Source: Desulfoluna butyratoxydans (GTDB taxonomy: Bacteria; Desulfobacterota; Desulfobacteria; Desulfobacterales; Desulfolunaceae). From it: a stretch of 64,000 nt of DNA. Below the pieces are notes generated by a model. The model did not search any database. It was not told the DNA's origin and worked only from the letters and a program-made list of their open reading frames with translations. A program made the translations under genes and the position numbers. The DNA is taken from NCBI RefSeq assembly GCF_900699765.1, contig NZ_CAADHO010000003.1, positions 496,001 through 560,000 of the forward strand, given 5' to 3'. Positions 41,613 through 50,941 of the stretch are shown piece by piece. The number at the start of each line of letters is the position of its first letter. Within the stretch, counting starts at the first letter, position 1.

Positions 41613-43010
41613 TCACCCCAAGGCATCCTTTAACGCTCCGACGCCTCGCCTGATGGTATTTTTATCGAGATTCCCGTATCCAATCACCAGCGTGTCCCTG
41701 TGCTGGCCCGGCACGATGTTGTGGTGTGAGACAGGGTAGACCCGGGCCCCGTGAGCCTCGATGCGGGCAAGGCGTTTTTTCGTGAAGGGGATGTCCTGGA
41801 ACCGGGCCGAAAGGTGGAGGCCTGTGTCGCTTCCCAGGATGCTTACGCGGTCGCCGAAGGCCTCCGTGAGGGCGTTTACGGTGGTCAGGCGTCTTTGGCG
41901 GTAGAGTTTCTTCATTTTTGAGAGGTGTCTGAGGTAGTGCCCCCGGGTTATGAACTCGGCCAGGGCAAGCTGGGAGGCGGTGTCATTGTGAAGATCGCTT
42001 TGCCATTTCAGGGTCCTGGCAGGGGTGATGAGCTCCTTTGGAAGCACCAGGTAGCCGGTGCGAATGGACGGGCAAAAGGTTTTGCTGAAGGTGCCGATAT
42101 AGATCACTCGCTCCGGGCAGAGCCCGTGGAGGGAACTGATGGGCGGACCGTCAAATCGGAATTCGCTGTCGTAATCGTCCTCAACGATGAAGGCCCCTGT
42201 GGCCTCTGCGTAATGCAGCAGGTCGATGCGCCGTTGAATGGGCAGGGTACCGCCCATGGGAAACTGATGTGACGGGGTCACGAAAACAAAGGCGGGGGAT
42301 GGGCCCTGGGGCAGGCGTTCGGTGATGATGCCCGCATCATCCACCGGCACCGGGAGGATTTTACCTCCATGGCTCCGGACGATGTGCTGGATATCCAGGG
42401 TGATGGGGTCTTCGAGGATCGCCTCCCGACGTTTCCGGAGCAACAGGGCGCAGACAATGCCGATGGCCTGGGTCGTCCCCGAGGTGATGACCACCTGATC
42501 CGGGTGGCAGCAGACCCCTCGCCGTTCCACCACATGGCGACAGATCGTTTCTCGAAGCTCCATGCGTCCCTCGGGGTGCCCATAGGCAAGCACCTCTTCC
42601 GGGGGGCTTGCGTAGACCTGTTTCAGCATGGAGAGCCAGGTGCGGGTTGGGAACAGGCGAAGGTCCGGCGTCCCCGATTTGAAATCAATTACCCCGGAAG
42701 TACAGTCGGTTTTCGGGGCGATCGGTGGTGTTTCCGGGGGCCCGAGTGGGGATGTGGCCGGATACACACTCCCCGGTGCGATATAGGTGCCGGAACCGGT
42801 TTTTGATTCGGTAAACCCTTCGGCATAGAGAAGGTCATAGGCTTCCAGAATCACATTCCTCGAAACCCCGAGGCGCTCAGAAAGCTCACGGCTGGAAGGC
42901 AGGCGGGTGCCTGCGGGGAGCTCTCCGTCCAAAATGCGCCGCCTGATCTGTTCATAGACCTGGCGGATCATGGGAACCCTTGAACACTTATCCAATGTCA
43001 GCCAGAGCAT
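41613..43010 (-). CDS. MocR-type GntR/aminotransferase transcriptional regulator
   Basis: This 465-residue protein has an N-terminal GntR winged helix (about 10-75, with QIRRRILDGELPAGTRLPSSRELSERLGVSR in several short blocks) and a C-terminal fold-type I aminotransferase domain (about 110-465). The PLP-lysine motif is at GTFSKTFCPSIRTGYL. MocR proteins use PLP or an amino acid adduct as signal. The start at 43010 is set by GGAGG upstream and aligns with the family. It is divergent from a DMT-family transporter, and the shared control region carries a direct repeat that is a likely operator. Confidence 0.9.
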   Translation of the reverse strand: MLWLTLDKCSRVPMIRQVYEQIRRRILDGELPAGTRLPSSRELSERLGVSRNVILEAYDLLYAEGFTESKTGSGTYIAPGSVYPATSPLGPPETPPIAPKTDCTSGVIDFKSGTPDLRLFPTRTWLSMLKQVYASPPEEVLAYGHPEGRMELRETICRHVVERRGVCCHPDQVVITSGTTQAIGIVCALLLRKRREAILEDPITLDIQHIVRSHGGKILPVPVDDAGIITERLPQGPSPAFVFVTPSHQFPMGGTLPIQRRIDLLHYAEATGAFIVEDDYDSEFRFDGPPISSLHGLCPERVIYIGTFSKTFCPSIRTGYLVLPKELITPARTLKWQSDLHNDTASQLALAEFITRGHYLRHLSKMKKLYRQRRLTTVNALTEAFGDRVSILGSDTGLHLSARFQDIPFTKKRLARIEAHGARVYPVSHHNIVPGQHRDTLVIGYGNLDKNTIRRGVGALKDALG

Positions 43011-43027
43011 GGCCGCCTCCTTATAAA

Positions 43028-43061
43028 TGGCCCTATGAAAATTGAGTGGCCCTATGAAAAT
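43028..43061. promoter_or_regulatory. Direct-repeat operator between MocR regulator and DMT gene
   Basis: Two perfect copies of TGGCCCTATGAAAAT lie at 43028-43042 and 43047-43061, 19 bp apart start to start (about two helical turns), directly upstream of the MocR start. MocR regulators are known to bind direct repeats in such divergent regions. Confidence 0.75.
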
Positions 43062-43143
43062 GGGCCAAAAGTGGATCTTTTGTAAACCACTTGCGCTGGA
43101 GTAAGGTACACGCATTTTCATTTGCCGTCAAAGGAGGCTTTTC

Positions 43144-44064
43144 ATGCGTTACCCCAACTCGTTTCACGGACAGGTCAAGGGTATGGCCCAGTTGGTCATG
43201 GCCATGGTTCTGGCAGGCAGCTCCGTGGTGGTGGGAAAATCCCTTACGGAGGCCCTGCCGGTTTTTATGATCGCTTTCAGTACCCTGCTCGTGGCTTTCC
43301 TTGTGTTGCTGGCCCCGGCCCTTGTCCGGTGGCGTGAGATTGTCGCATTAACACCTGACCAATGGGTGTCTCTATTTATGCAGGCCCTGTGCGGTATCGT
43401 TCTTTTTCGGGTGCTTACCCTCTATGGCCTGCAGCATACCGGAGCCGTGCAGGCGGGGGTGATTCTGGGAACCACACCGGCTGTTCTTACGGTGTGTGCG
43501 GCCCTCTTTCTCGGGGAGCACCCCACCCCGTTCGGGATGATGGGGGTAGGGCTTGCGGTGATCGGCATGATGGTTCTGAATCTTTCTTCAGGACAGCCCG
43601 GTGGGGAGGGGCATCTTTCGGGAAGCCTTTTGGTTTTTGGGGCGGTGGTGGCTGAAGCCCTTTTTACCATTTTCAGGAAAAAGGTGGCCCATGAGATTTC
43701 TGCAGTGACCAATACCTTCGGTCTGGTGCTGATCAGCCTGGTGATGATGTGTCCCTTTGTCGCATGGGAGTTCAGGGTTTACAATCTCCTGCCTGGTGTG
43801 CAGGCCTTTGCGGGCATTGTCTACTACGGTGTGTGCGCAACGGCCATGGCTTATCTGCTATGGACCCACGGCGTGGGCAGGGTCAGCGCCGAAGCCGCCG
43901 GGGCTGCCACAGCCGCCATGCCCGCCAGCTCCGTTCTCCTGGCCGCCCTCGTCCTTGGGGAGCCCTTGGATCACCGGCACCTTCTGGGGTGCAGCATGGT
44001 GATGGCCGGGATTGCCTTCAGTACCCTGTTCAAAAAGAGGGGCTATGTGGGCTGCGTTGAGTGA
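43144..44064 (+). CDS. DMT superfamily (EamA) transporter
   Basis: This 306-residue protein has ten predicted membrane helices in two EamA repeats, typical for drug/metabolite exporters of amino acids or related compounds. The first repeat contains VLAGSSVVVGKSLTEALP, the loop GLQHTGAVQAGVILGTTPAV and the second repeat YGVCATAMAYLLWTHGVGRV and MPASSVLLAALVLGEPL, all characteristic. AAAGGAGG precedes the ATG. It is divergent from and probably controlled by the MocR regulator. The substrate is unknown. Confidence 0.9.
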   Translation: MRYPNSFHGQVKGMAQLVMAMVLAGSSVVVGKSLTEALPVFMIAFSTLLVAFLVLLAPALVRWREIVALTPDQWVSLFMQALCGIVLFRVLTLYGLQHTGAVQAGVILGTTPAVLTVCAALFLGEHPTPFGMMGVGLAVIGMMVLNLSSGQPGGEGHLSGSLLVFGAVVAEALFTIFRKKVAHEISAVTNTFGLVLISLVMMCPFVAWEFRVYNLLPGVQAFAGIVYYGVCATAMAYLLWTHGVGRVSAEAAGAATAAMPASSVLLAALVLGEPLDHRHLLGCSMVMAGIAFSTLFKKRGYVGCVE

Positions 44065-44084
44065 GCCGGGGCTGTTTTTTATGA

Positions 44085-44108
44085 CATATCCGGGCTAACC
44101 CGGATATG
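44085..44108. repeat. Repeat A as a perfect palindrome
   Basis: CATATCCGGG, four bases CTAA, then CCCGGATATG. Two inverted half-elements of repeat A lie 20 bases after the DMT stop codon. Confidence 0.8.
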
Positions 44109-44259
44109 CACTCGGTTCGCCCGAAGGGTGAGAAAAGCGACCCAAAAACTCGGCTTTTGTCGTTTATGGTACTTGCCACACCGCAAACGATACTGGTTTT
44201 CGAGACGTTTTGCGGTGCGCACGGCGTACTCTACAGGGTGTCGGTACGTTTCGCGAATC

Positions 44260-44281
44260 GTAGGGTGCGGCCCCCGCACCG
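44260..44281 (+). repeat. Dispersed repeat B hairpin (single copy)
   Basis: The core TAGGGTGCGGCCCCCGCACC is present, followed by GCCAGGCTTAACGCG. The flank is similar to that at 41543. Confidence 0.85.
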
Positions 44282-44364
44282 CCAGGCTTAACGCGGGCCA
44301 TGGGCTTTCGAAGTGTTTTCGCCACCCTCGCCGCCGGAGGCTTGCTTTTGACCATAGAGTGCCT

Positions 44365-45759
44365 TCAGTCCCGGGGGCCGGTCATGGTCTCGGGTTTCAC
44401 CAGTGCGTCAAATTCGTCTTCGGTGACCCATCCGCTGGAAAGGGCGGCTTCCCGCAGGGTGCATCCCCGGGCCATGGCCTCTTTGGCGATGGACGCGGCC
44501 TTGTCGTAGCCGGTGTGGGGCACCAGGGCGGTGACGAGCATGAGGGATTGTTCCATGAGCTCTGCGATGCGGCGGGTGTTGGGCTCGATGCCTGTGATGC
44601 AGTGGCGGGTGAGGCTCTCCGCCGCATCGGATAACAGTCCGATGGACTGCAGGACGTTGTGGGCGATGACCGGCTTGAAGACGTTGAGCTCAAAATGTCC
44701 CTGGGCCCCTGCAATGGTTACGGTGGCGTGATTGCCCATGACCTGGGCGCATACCATGGTCATGGCCTCGCACTGGGTGGGGTTGACCTTTCCCGGCATG
44801 ATGGAGGAGCCCGGTTCGTTCTGGGGAAGGGAGAGTTCGCCCAGGCCGGAGCGGGGACCGGAGCCTAAGAAGCGGATGTCGTTGGCGATTTTGTTGAGGC
44901 TGACAGCCAGGGTGTTGAGGGCCCCGGAGGTCTCCACCATGGCGTCGTGTGCTGCCAGGGCTTCAAATTTGTTGTCCGCCGTGACAAAGGGAAGCCCCGT
45001 ATAGGTTGCCACCTCTTCTGCAAAGGCCTCGGCAAAGCCCATACGGGTATTTAAGCCTGTTCCTACGGCGGTGCCGCCCTGGGCCAGGGGGTAGAGGCGC
45101 TTCAGGCTGTCTTTGAGGCGATCTTTTCCGAGGCGAACCTGGGCGGCGTAGCCCGAGAATTCCTGGCCCAGGGTGAGGGGGGTGGCGTCCTGCAGGTGGG
45201 TGCGCCCGATTTTGACGATACCCTCCCATGTTTTGGCCTTGCCGGACAGGGCGGCATAGAGGCTGTCCAGGGCGGGGAGGAGGCGGTGGTGAAGCTCTTC
45301 TACGGCGGCGATGTGCATGGCCGTGGGAAAGGTGTCGTTGGATGATTGGCCCAGGTTGCAGTGGTCGTTGGGGTGAATGGGGTCCCTGGCTCCCAGGGCG
45401 CCCCCGAGCCGCTGGTTCGCAAGGTTTGAGATCACCTCGTTGGCATTCATGTTGGATTGGGTGCCGGAGCCGGTCTGCCAGATCACCAGGGGAAAGTGGT
45501 CGTCCATCCCGCCTTCAATGACATCCCGGGCCGCATCTACAATGGCCGCAGCTAGGGTTTTGTGGAGCGTTTTCTGTTTGAGGTTGGCAAGGGCCGCACA
45601 CAACTTGACGATGCCCAGGGCCCGTATCATGGCACGCGGCAGGCGTTCGTTTCCGATGTTGAAGTATTGCAGCGAGCGCTGGGTCTGGGCTCCCCAATAG
45701 GCGTCGGCCGGGACGGCAATGGGGCCGAAGGTATCGGTTTCCTGTCGGGTCTCGGTCAT
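44365..45759 (-). CDS. fumC: Class II fumarate hydratase
   Basis: This 464-residue enzyme of the fumarase/aspartase superfamily interconverts fumarate and malate. Visible signatures are [17 protein letters not shown] (typical of FumC rather than AspA), [19 protein letters not shown], the catalytic-loop signature [15 protein letters not shown] (Ser of GSS) and [20 protein letters not shown]. Length matches FumC (460-467). The start at 45759 has AAGGAG ten bases upstream; an extended upstream frame is not family-like. Single gene with no adjacent TCA gene. Oxygen-stable class II fumarase in an anaerobe is common. Confidence 0.93.
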   Translation of the reverse strand: MTETRQETDTFGPIAVPADAYWGAQTQRSLQYFNIGNERLPRAMIRALGIVKLCAALANLKQKTLHKTLAAAIVDAARDVIEGGMDDHFPLVIWQTGSGTQSNMNANEVISNLANQRLGGALGARDPIHPNDHCNLGQSSNDTFPTAMHIAAVEELHHRLLPALDSLYAALSGKAKTWEGIVKIGRTHLQDATPLTLGQEFSGYAAQVRLGKDRLKDSLKRLYPLAQGGTAVGTGLNTRMGFAEAFAEEVATYTGLPFVTADNKFEALAAHDAMVETSGALNTLAVSLNKIANDIRFLGSGPRSGLGELSLPQNEPGSSIMPGKVNPTQCEAMTMVCAQVMGNHATVTIAGAQGHFELNVFKPVIAHNVLQSIGLLSDAAESLTRHCITGIEPNTRRIAELMEQSLMLVTALVPHTGYDKAASIAKEAMARGCTLREAALSSGWVTEDEFDALVKPETMTGPRD

Positions 45760-46222
45760 GTTTTTTTCTCCTTGGTTGGTGATGGGCAGGCCGGAGCCGT
45801 GTCTGGAAGGGGGGAGGGGCGTGGTGTCCGGGTTGGAAGGCCTTACAACTATACTGCGACTTGGAGGTAACTGTAAAGTTTCGAGATATCGATGAATCAA
45901 GACTTGGATAAGGGCTATGCCCTAAAATAATAATACATAACGATACTCCGCCTTAAATTCGTTATGTGTCGAAGCAACGATAAAAAAATCATGCTGAGGA
46001 CTTATGGGATGATCCCGTCATGTGTAATTTAGTCTTGGCATGGCCCTAAAACGACAGGCAAGAGGAGCAAAGGGGATGTGAATGCAAAGCAGTAAACCAA
46101 GGCACTCGAACAAAACCGGGCCCCAAAGTCTGTTTGCCAGACCCAGCCCATAGAAACGGGCAATCGTTTGGCCCCCGGCAGGAGTGCCGGAGGCAAGGGG
46201 CCGCTGAGCCGTTTCCTTCTTT
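45760..46222. other. Intergenic region
   Basis: These 463 bases have no gene. A dyad CATAACGA...TCGTTATG lies near 45935-45967, and a short form of the repeat C hairpin (GGCCCCCGGCAGGAGTGCC then GGAGGCAA) lies near 46170-46198. The fumarase promoter is probably at 45840-45960, which is AT-rich. Confidence 0.5.
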
Positions 46223-46810
46223 TTACGGAACCCAGGTCACGATCCCGTCATCGGGCTGTGCGTCTTTCCAATGCCAAAACGCGTCGACATCCCGCACCCC
46301 GTCAGCAATAACGGCTTTGTATATCTGGATGCCCATCACTTTTTTCTCTGGGGGGATGGCGTCCTTGATGGTGAGGATGGCTTGGCGGGTTTCCGGGGTC
46401 AGCACCTGGGAGATGCGCTCGGCCACACGCTCGAAGTAGCCGACGTAGGGAGAGTCCTCAAGGATGTGGATCATGTCGATCTGCCAGGACTGGTTTTCCT
46501 CGTCTTCGTAAAAGGCGTGCCACTCGATGCACTTGTCCTCTGCCTCGATGAGGTTGGTGTAGGAGATGGACTTGATTCGAGGGTTCTCGGCAAGTCGTGC
46601 CATGGCTGAAAAACTGTCCGAGAGGCTGAAGGGGGCCGAGTAGATGTGGAAGTCGATGTCCCGGTTGTTGATCAAAAGCCCTGTTTGAAGCGAGCCGACC
46701 AGATTGATCGTTGCTCCGATGGAGGTCCATATGTCCATGAGCTGAGTGTCTTCAATGATGGCCCGGGCTTTTTGTTGCATGCTTTCCGCAGTCTGTAAGA
46801 TACGTTCCAT
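46223..46810 (-). CDS. Nucleotidyltransferase-fold hypothetical protein
   Basis: This 195-residue protein starts MERILQTAESMQQKAR. The segment GSLQTGLLINNRDIDFHI (about residues 33-50) resembles the nucleotidyltransferase signature GSxxxG...D-x-D, with Asp46 and Asp48 as possible metal ligands. A later part, CIEWHAFYEDEENQSWQIDMIHI, offers the third acidic residue. Similar orphan proteins are annotated as nucleotidyltransferase-like. I start at 46810 because upstream codons encode basic, non-conserved sequence. Function unknown. Confidence 0.65.
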   Translation of the reverse strand: MERILQTAESMQQKARAIIEDTQLMDIWTSIGATINLVGSLQTGLLINNRDIDFHIYSAPFSLSDSFSAMARLAENPRIKSISYTNLIEAEDKCIEWHAFYEDEENQSWQIDMIHILEDSPYVGYFERVAERISQVLTPETRQAILTIKDAIPPEKKVMGIQIYKAVIADGVRDVDAFWHWKDAQPDDGIVTWVP

Positions 46811-46910
46811 GGCGTTACTTTCCTTCGGTCTGGGGTCCTGTTTCAGGACCTGTGCTTTGTTGTCTTTATGTGCCCGGATATTTTTATACTGCCCCGCGAA
46901 AGCAGACAAT

Positions 46911-46951
46911 AAAAAAAGCCCGTTCCCATGGTAACCACGGAAACGGGCTTT
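46911..46951 (-). terminator. Terminator of the 47032 gene
   Basis: On the minus strand, AAAGCCCGTTT...AACGGGCTTT forms a 9-11 bp stem followed by seven T (A-run 46911-46917 on the plus strand). It lies about 80 bases after the stop codon of the periplasmic protein gene. Confidence 0.85.
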
Positions 46952-47031
46952 GTGCTTTGGCGTCACTGCTTTTTTATTCAGGGCTGATGCATTGGCCTGG
47001 CAGTGAACAGAGCACGCTGTGCAGCAATGGG

Positions 47032-47496
47032 CTATTCGGCGTCCAGGGCCATGGCGATGTCTGCGCCGCACTGGAAGGCATCGGCGCCCACAGAGTTCGG
47101 GAGCAGGGTATACCCGCCGAGCTTGTCGCCTGTCTGGGCCAGCTCATGGAGCTGGTCGTAAGTTGCCTCCACGGCCAGGGTACCGTCGTGGGTGGCGGTG
47201 ATGTAATTTCGGGGGATATAGACGCGCTCAACGGAGACACGAACGCGTCCGTCATCGCACTGCTTGGCCTTTACATCCAGGACCCTGCCTTCGCCGTTGG
47301 TGAAGTAGGTGTCTGCACCGCCGTTCTGGTTCAGGGAAGCCATGGCCAGCTCATGGAGCTGGGTTCCTTCCTGGGCAACCCGCCCGAACATGGCGCCCAT
47401 GCATCCTGCGTATGCCTGTGTGCTGATGAGGGTGAAGGCGCAGAGCGCGAGAAGGGCGGATGCCAGACCTGATTTTTTATATACTCGTGTAGTCAT
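47032..47496 (-). CDS. Small exported protein, unknown
   Basis: This 154-residue protein has a Sec signal peptide over residues 1-30 (basic start, LASALLALCAFTLIS, cleavage after AYA). The mature part begins GCMGAMFG and contains two similar blocks, GTQLHELAMASLN and ATYDQLHELAQTGDKLG, around a beta-rich middle, and three cysteines beyond the signal (near 32, 80 and 143). No lipobox. I do not recognise a family. The gene is followed by a clear terminator, so it is a real monocistronic unit. Confidence 0.65.
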   Translation of the reverse strand: MTTRVYKKSGLASALLALCAFTLISTQAYAGCMGAMFGRVAQEGTQLHELAMASLNQNGGADTYFTNGEGRVLDVKAKQCDDGRVRVSVERVYIPRNYITATHDGTLAVEATYDQLHELAQTGDKLGGYTLLPNSVGADAFQCGADIAMALDAE

Positions 47497-47947
47497 GGTT
47501 GTGAACCTCCTGGTTCTATGGGTGATCTAAACGCTGTATCGCCATGGCAGGGTTTTGACACCTTGTTGTCCATTTCGGCGATATGCGGTGATTGACGTGG
47601 CATGTTGCCAACCTGAGAGATGTTATACGCGGTTGATTTGTTGGCATGAAGGGGGTAAATAATCATTTACTAATTGCATTTTTTGCAATTACTGGTGCGG
47701 GCCAGGGGCTTCTTTCGGCAACCTGCTGAAATGCTTGGTAAGCACGGATGCGTTCCTGGGCAAGGGTGATCGCTAAACGTGTCGGGACAGGCCGGTTTCG
47801 GGGTTGTCGCAACACCGGAGGGACGATGAAAGGGCGCTGACAAGGGTGTTTTGCCCGAATGGCGTGACCCTGTCAGTACGGGGGCTCAAAGGAATTCGGG
47901 CGGAAAAGTCAACGAAAAGGCAATGGGGATGTTCTCCAGGGAGCGGC
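47497..47947. other. Intergenic region between divergent genes
   Basis: These 451 bases include an AT-rich part at 47620-47690 that could carry promoters. No gene, repeat family member or clear promoter pair was recognised. Confidence 0.4.
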
Positions 47948-48862
47948 ATGGCAATGGAAACCAATGAACAGATTTTTCTGAGGGTGGTGGAGGCAGGTAG
48001 CCTCAAAGCGGCGGCTGAGCATCTGGGGGCGGACCCGTCGTCCGTGAGCCGGAAGGTGGCGGCCCTGGAGGCCCGGCTCGGGGTGAAGTTGCTCCAGCGG
48101 TCCACCCGGCGGTCGATTCCCACGGATGCGGGGAAACGGTATTATGAGGGCATGCGGCGGCTTGTGGACGAGCAGGCTGCCCTTGAGGCGTGCGTGGCCC
48201 ACGAGAAAGATGTCCCCAGGGGGCTGCTTCGGGTGACGGCTCCCAACAACATCGGCGACGTGCATGTGGCCCCGGTCTTGACGGGCATGGTCGATATGTA
48301 TCCGGATTTGAAAGTTGAACTTATCCTGACAAGTGAGATCCAGGACATGGGCGAGAAGGGGATTGATGTCTCTATCTGTATCGGCAACCTTCCCGACTCC
48401 AACCTCATCTGCCGGAAATTGATTGATCTGCCCGTGCTGCTTATTGCTTCAAAGGCATATCTGGAAAAGCGCGGCACCCCGAGAAAACCGTCGGACCTGC
48501 CGGGCCACGATTTTCTTTTTTTTAACCGCATGCAACGGGATACCCCCCTTGAGTTTACCGGACCGAACGGGCCTGAAAAGGTGAAGGTATCCTCCAAATT
48601 CATCGTCAACAGCGCCTCGGTGATTCGTAAGCTCAACCGGGCCGGATTCGGGATCAGTCTGGGCAATCCCCGGGCTTTCAAGGGGTTGCTTGACAGCGGA
48701 GAGCTGGTCCAGCTGTTGCCCGAGTACACCCTTGAGCCCTATCCCCTGTATGCCACCTATGTGTCCACGGCCTTTGTCCCGGCCAAAATCCGACGATTCG
48801 TGGACCTCATGGCTGCGTACTCTGCCGAGGAGTTGACCGGGTGGGGCATGCTGGAGACATAG
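47948..48862 (+). CDS. LysR-family transcriptional regulator
   Basis: This 304-residue regulator has an N-terminal winged helix (about 5-65, LRVVEAGSLKAAAEHLGADPSSVSRKVAALE) and a C-terminal periplasmic-binding-like effector domain. The body, with VPRGLLRVTAPNNIGDVHVAPVL, VELILTSE and DVSICIGNLPDS, is that of the CrgA/DsdC-like LysR subgroup often seen for orphan regulators. The start at 47948 has GGGAG upstream; the frame continues upstream without a better start. The target is not evident; the neighbouring radical SAM gene converges. Confidence 0.88.
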   Translation: MAMETNEQIFLRVVEAGSLKAAAEHLGADPSSVSRKVAALEARLGVKLLQRSTRRSIPTDAGKRYYEGMRRLVDEQAALEACVAHEKDVPRGLLRVTAPNNIGDVHVAPVLTGMVDMYPDLKVELILTSEIQDMGEKGIDVSICIGNLPDSNLICRKLIDLPVLLIASKAYLEKRGTPRKPSDLPGHDFLFFNRMQRDTPLEFTGPNGPEKVKVSSKFIVNSASVIRKLNRAGFGISLGNPRAFKGLLDSGELVQLLPEYTLEPYPLYATYVSTAFVPAKIRRFVDLMAAYSAEELTGWGMLET

Positions 48863-48922
48863 CGGACAAGATGTCGTTTATTTCTCGACAGCTTCTGGGA
48901 ATATGCTTTCCGGTGGTGTGTT

Positions 48923-49828
48923 TTACGGCTTGTCTATGCCGTATACCTGCCGTGGTGCAAGGTGATCTGGAAACCTGTCCATAAGGGCGCGGCGGACAAG
49001 GGTGCAACAGTGGCATTCATCCACATACCCTTGGTCCAGCTCGACTCCGTAGTGTTCTGCCAGGCCTGTCGGCCCCCGGCTTAAAAGGGGGCCGCAGATG
49101 GGATGGGAGGTTGCGACATAGCTGCGCACCAGGTGTGAGAGGGGATGCTGCCACATGTTACCCATGCTTATTCCCTGGCAGATGTGGACATGTCCGTAGC
49201 AGTCCACATGGACCCTTGATGGGGTTTCCAGTTTTTCATGGGGGCATGTGGTGAAGTGTCGAGCGGGCCTTCGGGGTAACCCTTCTGCGAGTGTATCAAC
49301 AGCCCGCCCCCTGAACATGGCACCGCCCCCAATGACAGGCGCTCCTGTGGCCTGTGCCTGGCCGGGGGCGGACTCGACAAAGGGTTTTTCAATGCAAATG
49401 GGGGCGGTGGGGATGCCCAGCCTCTGAGCTGCAGCCAGACCGCGCCCGGCAGGATTGTCTTCCATTCCATAGTGAAACGAATCGTTACTGATTCTGAGGT
49501 CCGCCACGCCAAGCTCCGCCAGGGGTTGAAGCAGTATGTCTGCGTCCTCATCGGACACCGCACCATAGATATTTGTTACGACTCCGACCTTAAAGCCCAT
49601 ACTTCGTGCAAGCCTGATTCCTTCAAGCAGGGAGGGATAAAATAAAAACGGCTCTCCGCCTTCGAAGTATATCCATTCCACACCGTCGATCTTTTTTGAT
49701 TCATCCAGTACGGAACGAATCTGGGCCAGAGTCATTGTCCCTTTCGCCCTGGGCCCAGAGTAGAGAAAGCAATGGTCACACTCCAGGTTGCATGTGTATG
49801 TCATGAGGATGTGGATTCCTGTCAACAT
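48923..49828 (-). CDS. Radical SAM protein with SPASM-like C-terminus
   Basis: This 301-residue iron-sulfur enzyme has the radical SAM cluster motif CNLECDHC at residues 13-20 and the GGEP motif (FEGGEPFLF) that binds the SAM amino group. The C-terminal third holds several cysteines in HFTTCPHE, HVDCYGHVHICQGI and DECHCC, the last two resembling the twitch/SPASM auxiliary-cluster region. Such proteins often modify peptides or act in cofactor or heme maturation. No precursor peptide or maturase partner is nearby. The start at 49828 has AAGGG nine bases upstream. Confidence 0.82.
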   Translation of the reverse strand: MLTGIHILMTYTCNLECDHCFLYSGPRAKGTMTLAQIRSVLDESKKIDGVEWIYFEGGEPFLFYPSLLEGIRLARSMGFKVGVVTNIYGAVSDEDADILLQPLAELGVADLRISNDSFHYGMEDNPAGRGLAAAQRLGIPTAPICIEKPFVESAPGQAQATGAPVIGGGAMFRGRAVDTLAEGLPRRPARHFTTCPHEKLETPSRVHVDCYGHVHICQGISMGNMWQHPLSHLVRSYVATSHPICGPLLSRGPTGLAEHYGVELDQGYVDECHCCTLVRRALMDRFPDHLAPRQVYGIDKP

Positions 49829-49995
49829 GGCTTTGCCCTTTTGGCTGTTGTATGGCAGGGAATGAAGAAAGGCTACGGGTTAACGTTTCCACAGCCTTGG
49901 CGAAGGTCCATGGGACGAGAACGTCACAATGGTGTTCGGCAAGACTTTGTATCCACTATGGCGCAGGGGCAAAAGGGAGCCCCCAAATATCCGGG

Positions 49996-50307
49996 TCAGG
50001 AATTTATTGTTCGTGTAAACCCTGCAATCTCCTCAAACAGCTCAATATCCGGGGCCTCGCTCAAGAGGTCTTTGCACTGTTTCAGGAGGTTCTGGAGGTA
50101 TGGCGTTGTCATGTGGTCGTTACAGGCCTGCTGGTCTTTGTACTTTTCATAAAACAAAAATCGGCCCATGTTCTCCTGGGACCGGTGAAGGGTATACACA
50201 ATGGTGTCTTTTTCAGTCTGGACGCTGGGGATAATGCCTTTGAGACGTTCTTCCAGTGAACGTTCCATGCCGGGTTTTGCCTGAAGTATTGCCTTGATAA
50301 CAATCAT
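49996..50307 (-). CDS. Antibiotic biosynthesis monooxygenase-like (ABM) domain protein
   Basis: This 103-residue protein consists of one ferredoxin-like ABM domain: MIVIKAILQAKPGMERSLEERL at the start, DTIVYTLHRSQENMGRFLFYEKYKD in the middle and HMTTPYLQNLL near the end. Family members include YgiN-type quinol monooxygenases and many uncharacterised proteins. AAAGGA precedes the ATG at 50307. Orphan gene; the reaction is not assignable. Confidence 0.8.
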   Translation of the reverse strand: MIVIKAILQAKPGMERSLEERLKGIIPSVQTEKDTIVYTLHRSQENMGRFLFYEKYKDQQACNDHMTTPYLQNLLKQCKDLLSEAPDIELFEEIAGFTRTINS

Positions 50308-50502
50308 GATCGTCCTTTGCCACACAGGCAATCTGGTTGCCCGTGGCTTTCATGGTGGATGGGTGGGGGAGGGGCTGTGCGCTGTTTAGCCATATGAATC
50401 GTCTCTACGTTACCGCATATCCACAAAAAGAACAAAGGGCTGGTAAGGGTGGGGCCGCACGATTAATTAATCGGGGCTGGTTCGCTTTTGAGCGAGTGAT
50501 GA

Positions 50503-50925
50503 TTACTCTATAAATCCGCGATCTCGCATCACGTTTTCTTTCTGGAAACATGCCATACCCGTTTTCATTTTCCGGAACCCGAGGGATTGATAGAACCCTT
50601 CTTTGCCCGGCGACGCGTACAAAAGGATGTTGCAATGCGATAGTTCGGCTAACAGACCATTCATGATTATTTTCCCGATTCCCTTGCCTTGATATTCGTC
50701 ACGAACCGCACAGTCATATATGGCTGCCTGATAGGTACCATCAGATATGGCGCGGCCAAACCCGATTAACCGCGTTTCATGATAGACAAACACAGTCGTA
50801 TGGCTGGCTTCAAATGCCTTTTGATGGATTTCGGGTTCGTAGAAAGCCATATTGACGCTTTTTAATGTGTCCGATACGGCTTTCCAGTCCACACCCTCGC
50901 AGCTTGACGTTACATCAATATTCAT
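50503..50925 (-). CDS. GNAT family N-acetyltransferase
   Basis: This 140-residue single-domain acetyltransferase has the acetyl-CoA pyrophosphate-binding motif RDEYQGKGIGKIIM (Q-x-x-G-x-G) around residues 79-92. A C-terminal motif B follows, with FYQSLGFRKM. The preceding strand LIGFGRAISDGTYQAAIYDCAV fits the GNAT beta sheet. The start is taken at 50925, because AGGA lies six bases upstream of it and overlaps the alternative ATG at 50931. It lies 10-16 bases after the peptide deformylase gene on the same strand, so the two are co-transcribed. The substrate is unknown. Confidence 0.85.
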   Translation of the reverse strand: MNIDVTSSCEGVDWKAVSDTLKSVNMAFYEPEIHQKAFEASHTTVFVYHETRLIGFGRAISDGTYQAAIYDCAVRDEYQGKGIGKIIMNGLLAELSHCNILLYASPGKEGFYQSLGFRKMKTGMACFQKENVMRDRGFIE

Positions 50926-50941
50926 ATTCATTCCTGTGCCT

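Larger units (their letters stand above)
44065..44364. other. Intergenic region with composite repeats
   Basis: This is 300 bases between convergent genes and holds only repeat elements: a perfect repeat A palindrome at 44085-44108, the GCCCGAAGGGTGAGAAAAGCGACC block near 44118-44141 (also at 15131), and repeat B at 44260-44281. Confidence 0.7.
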
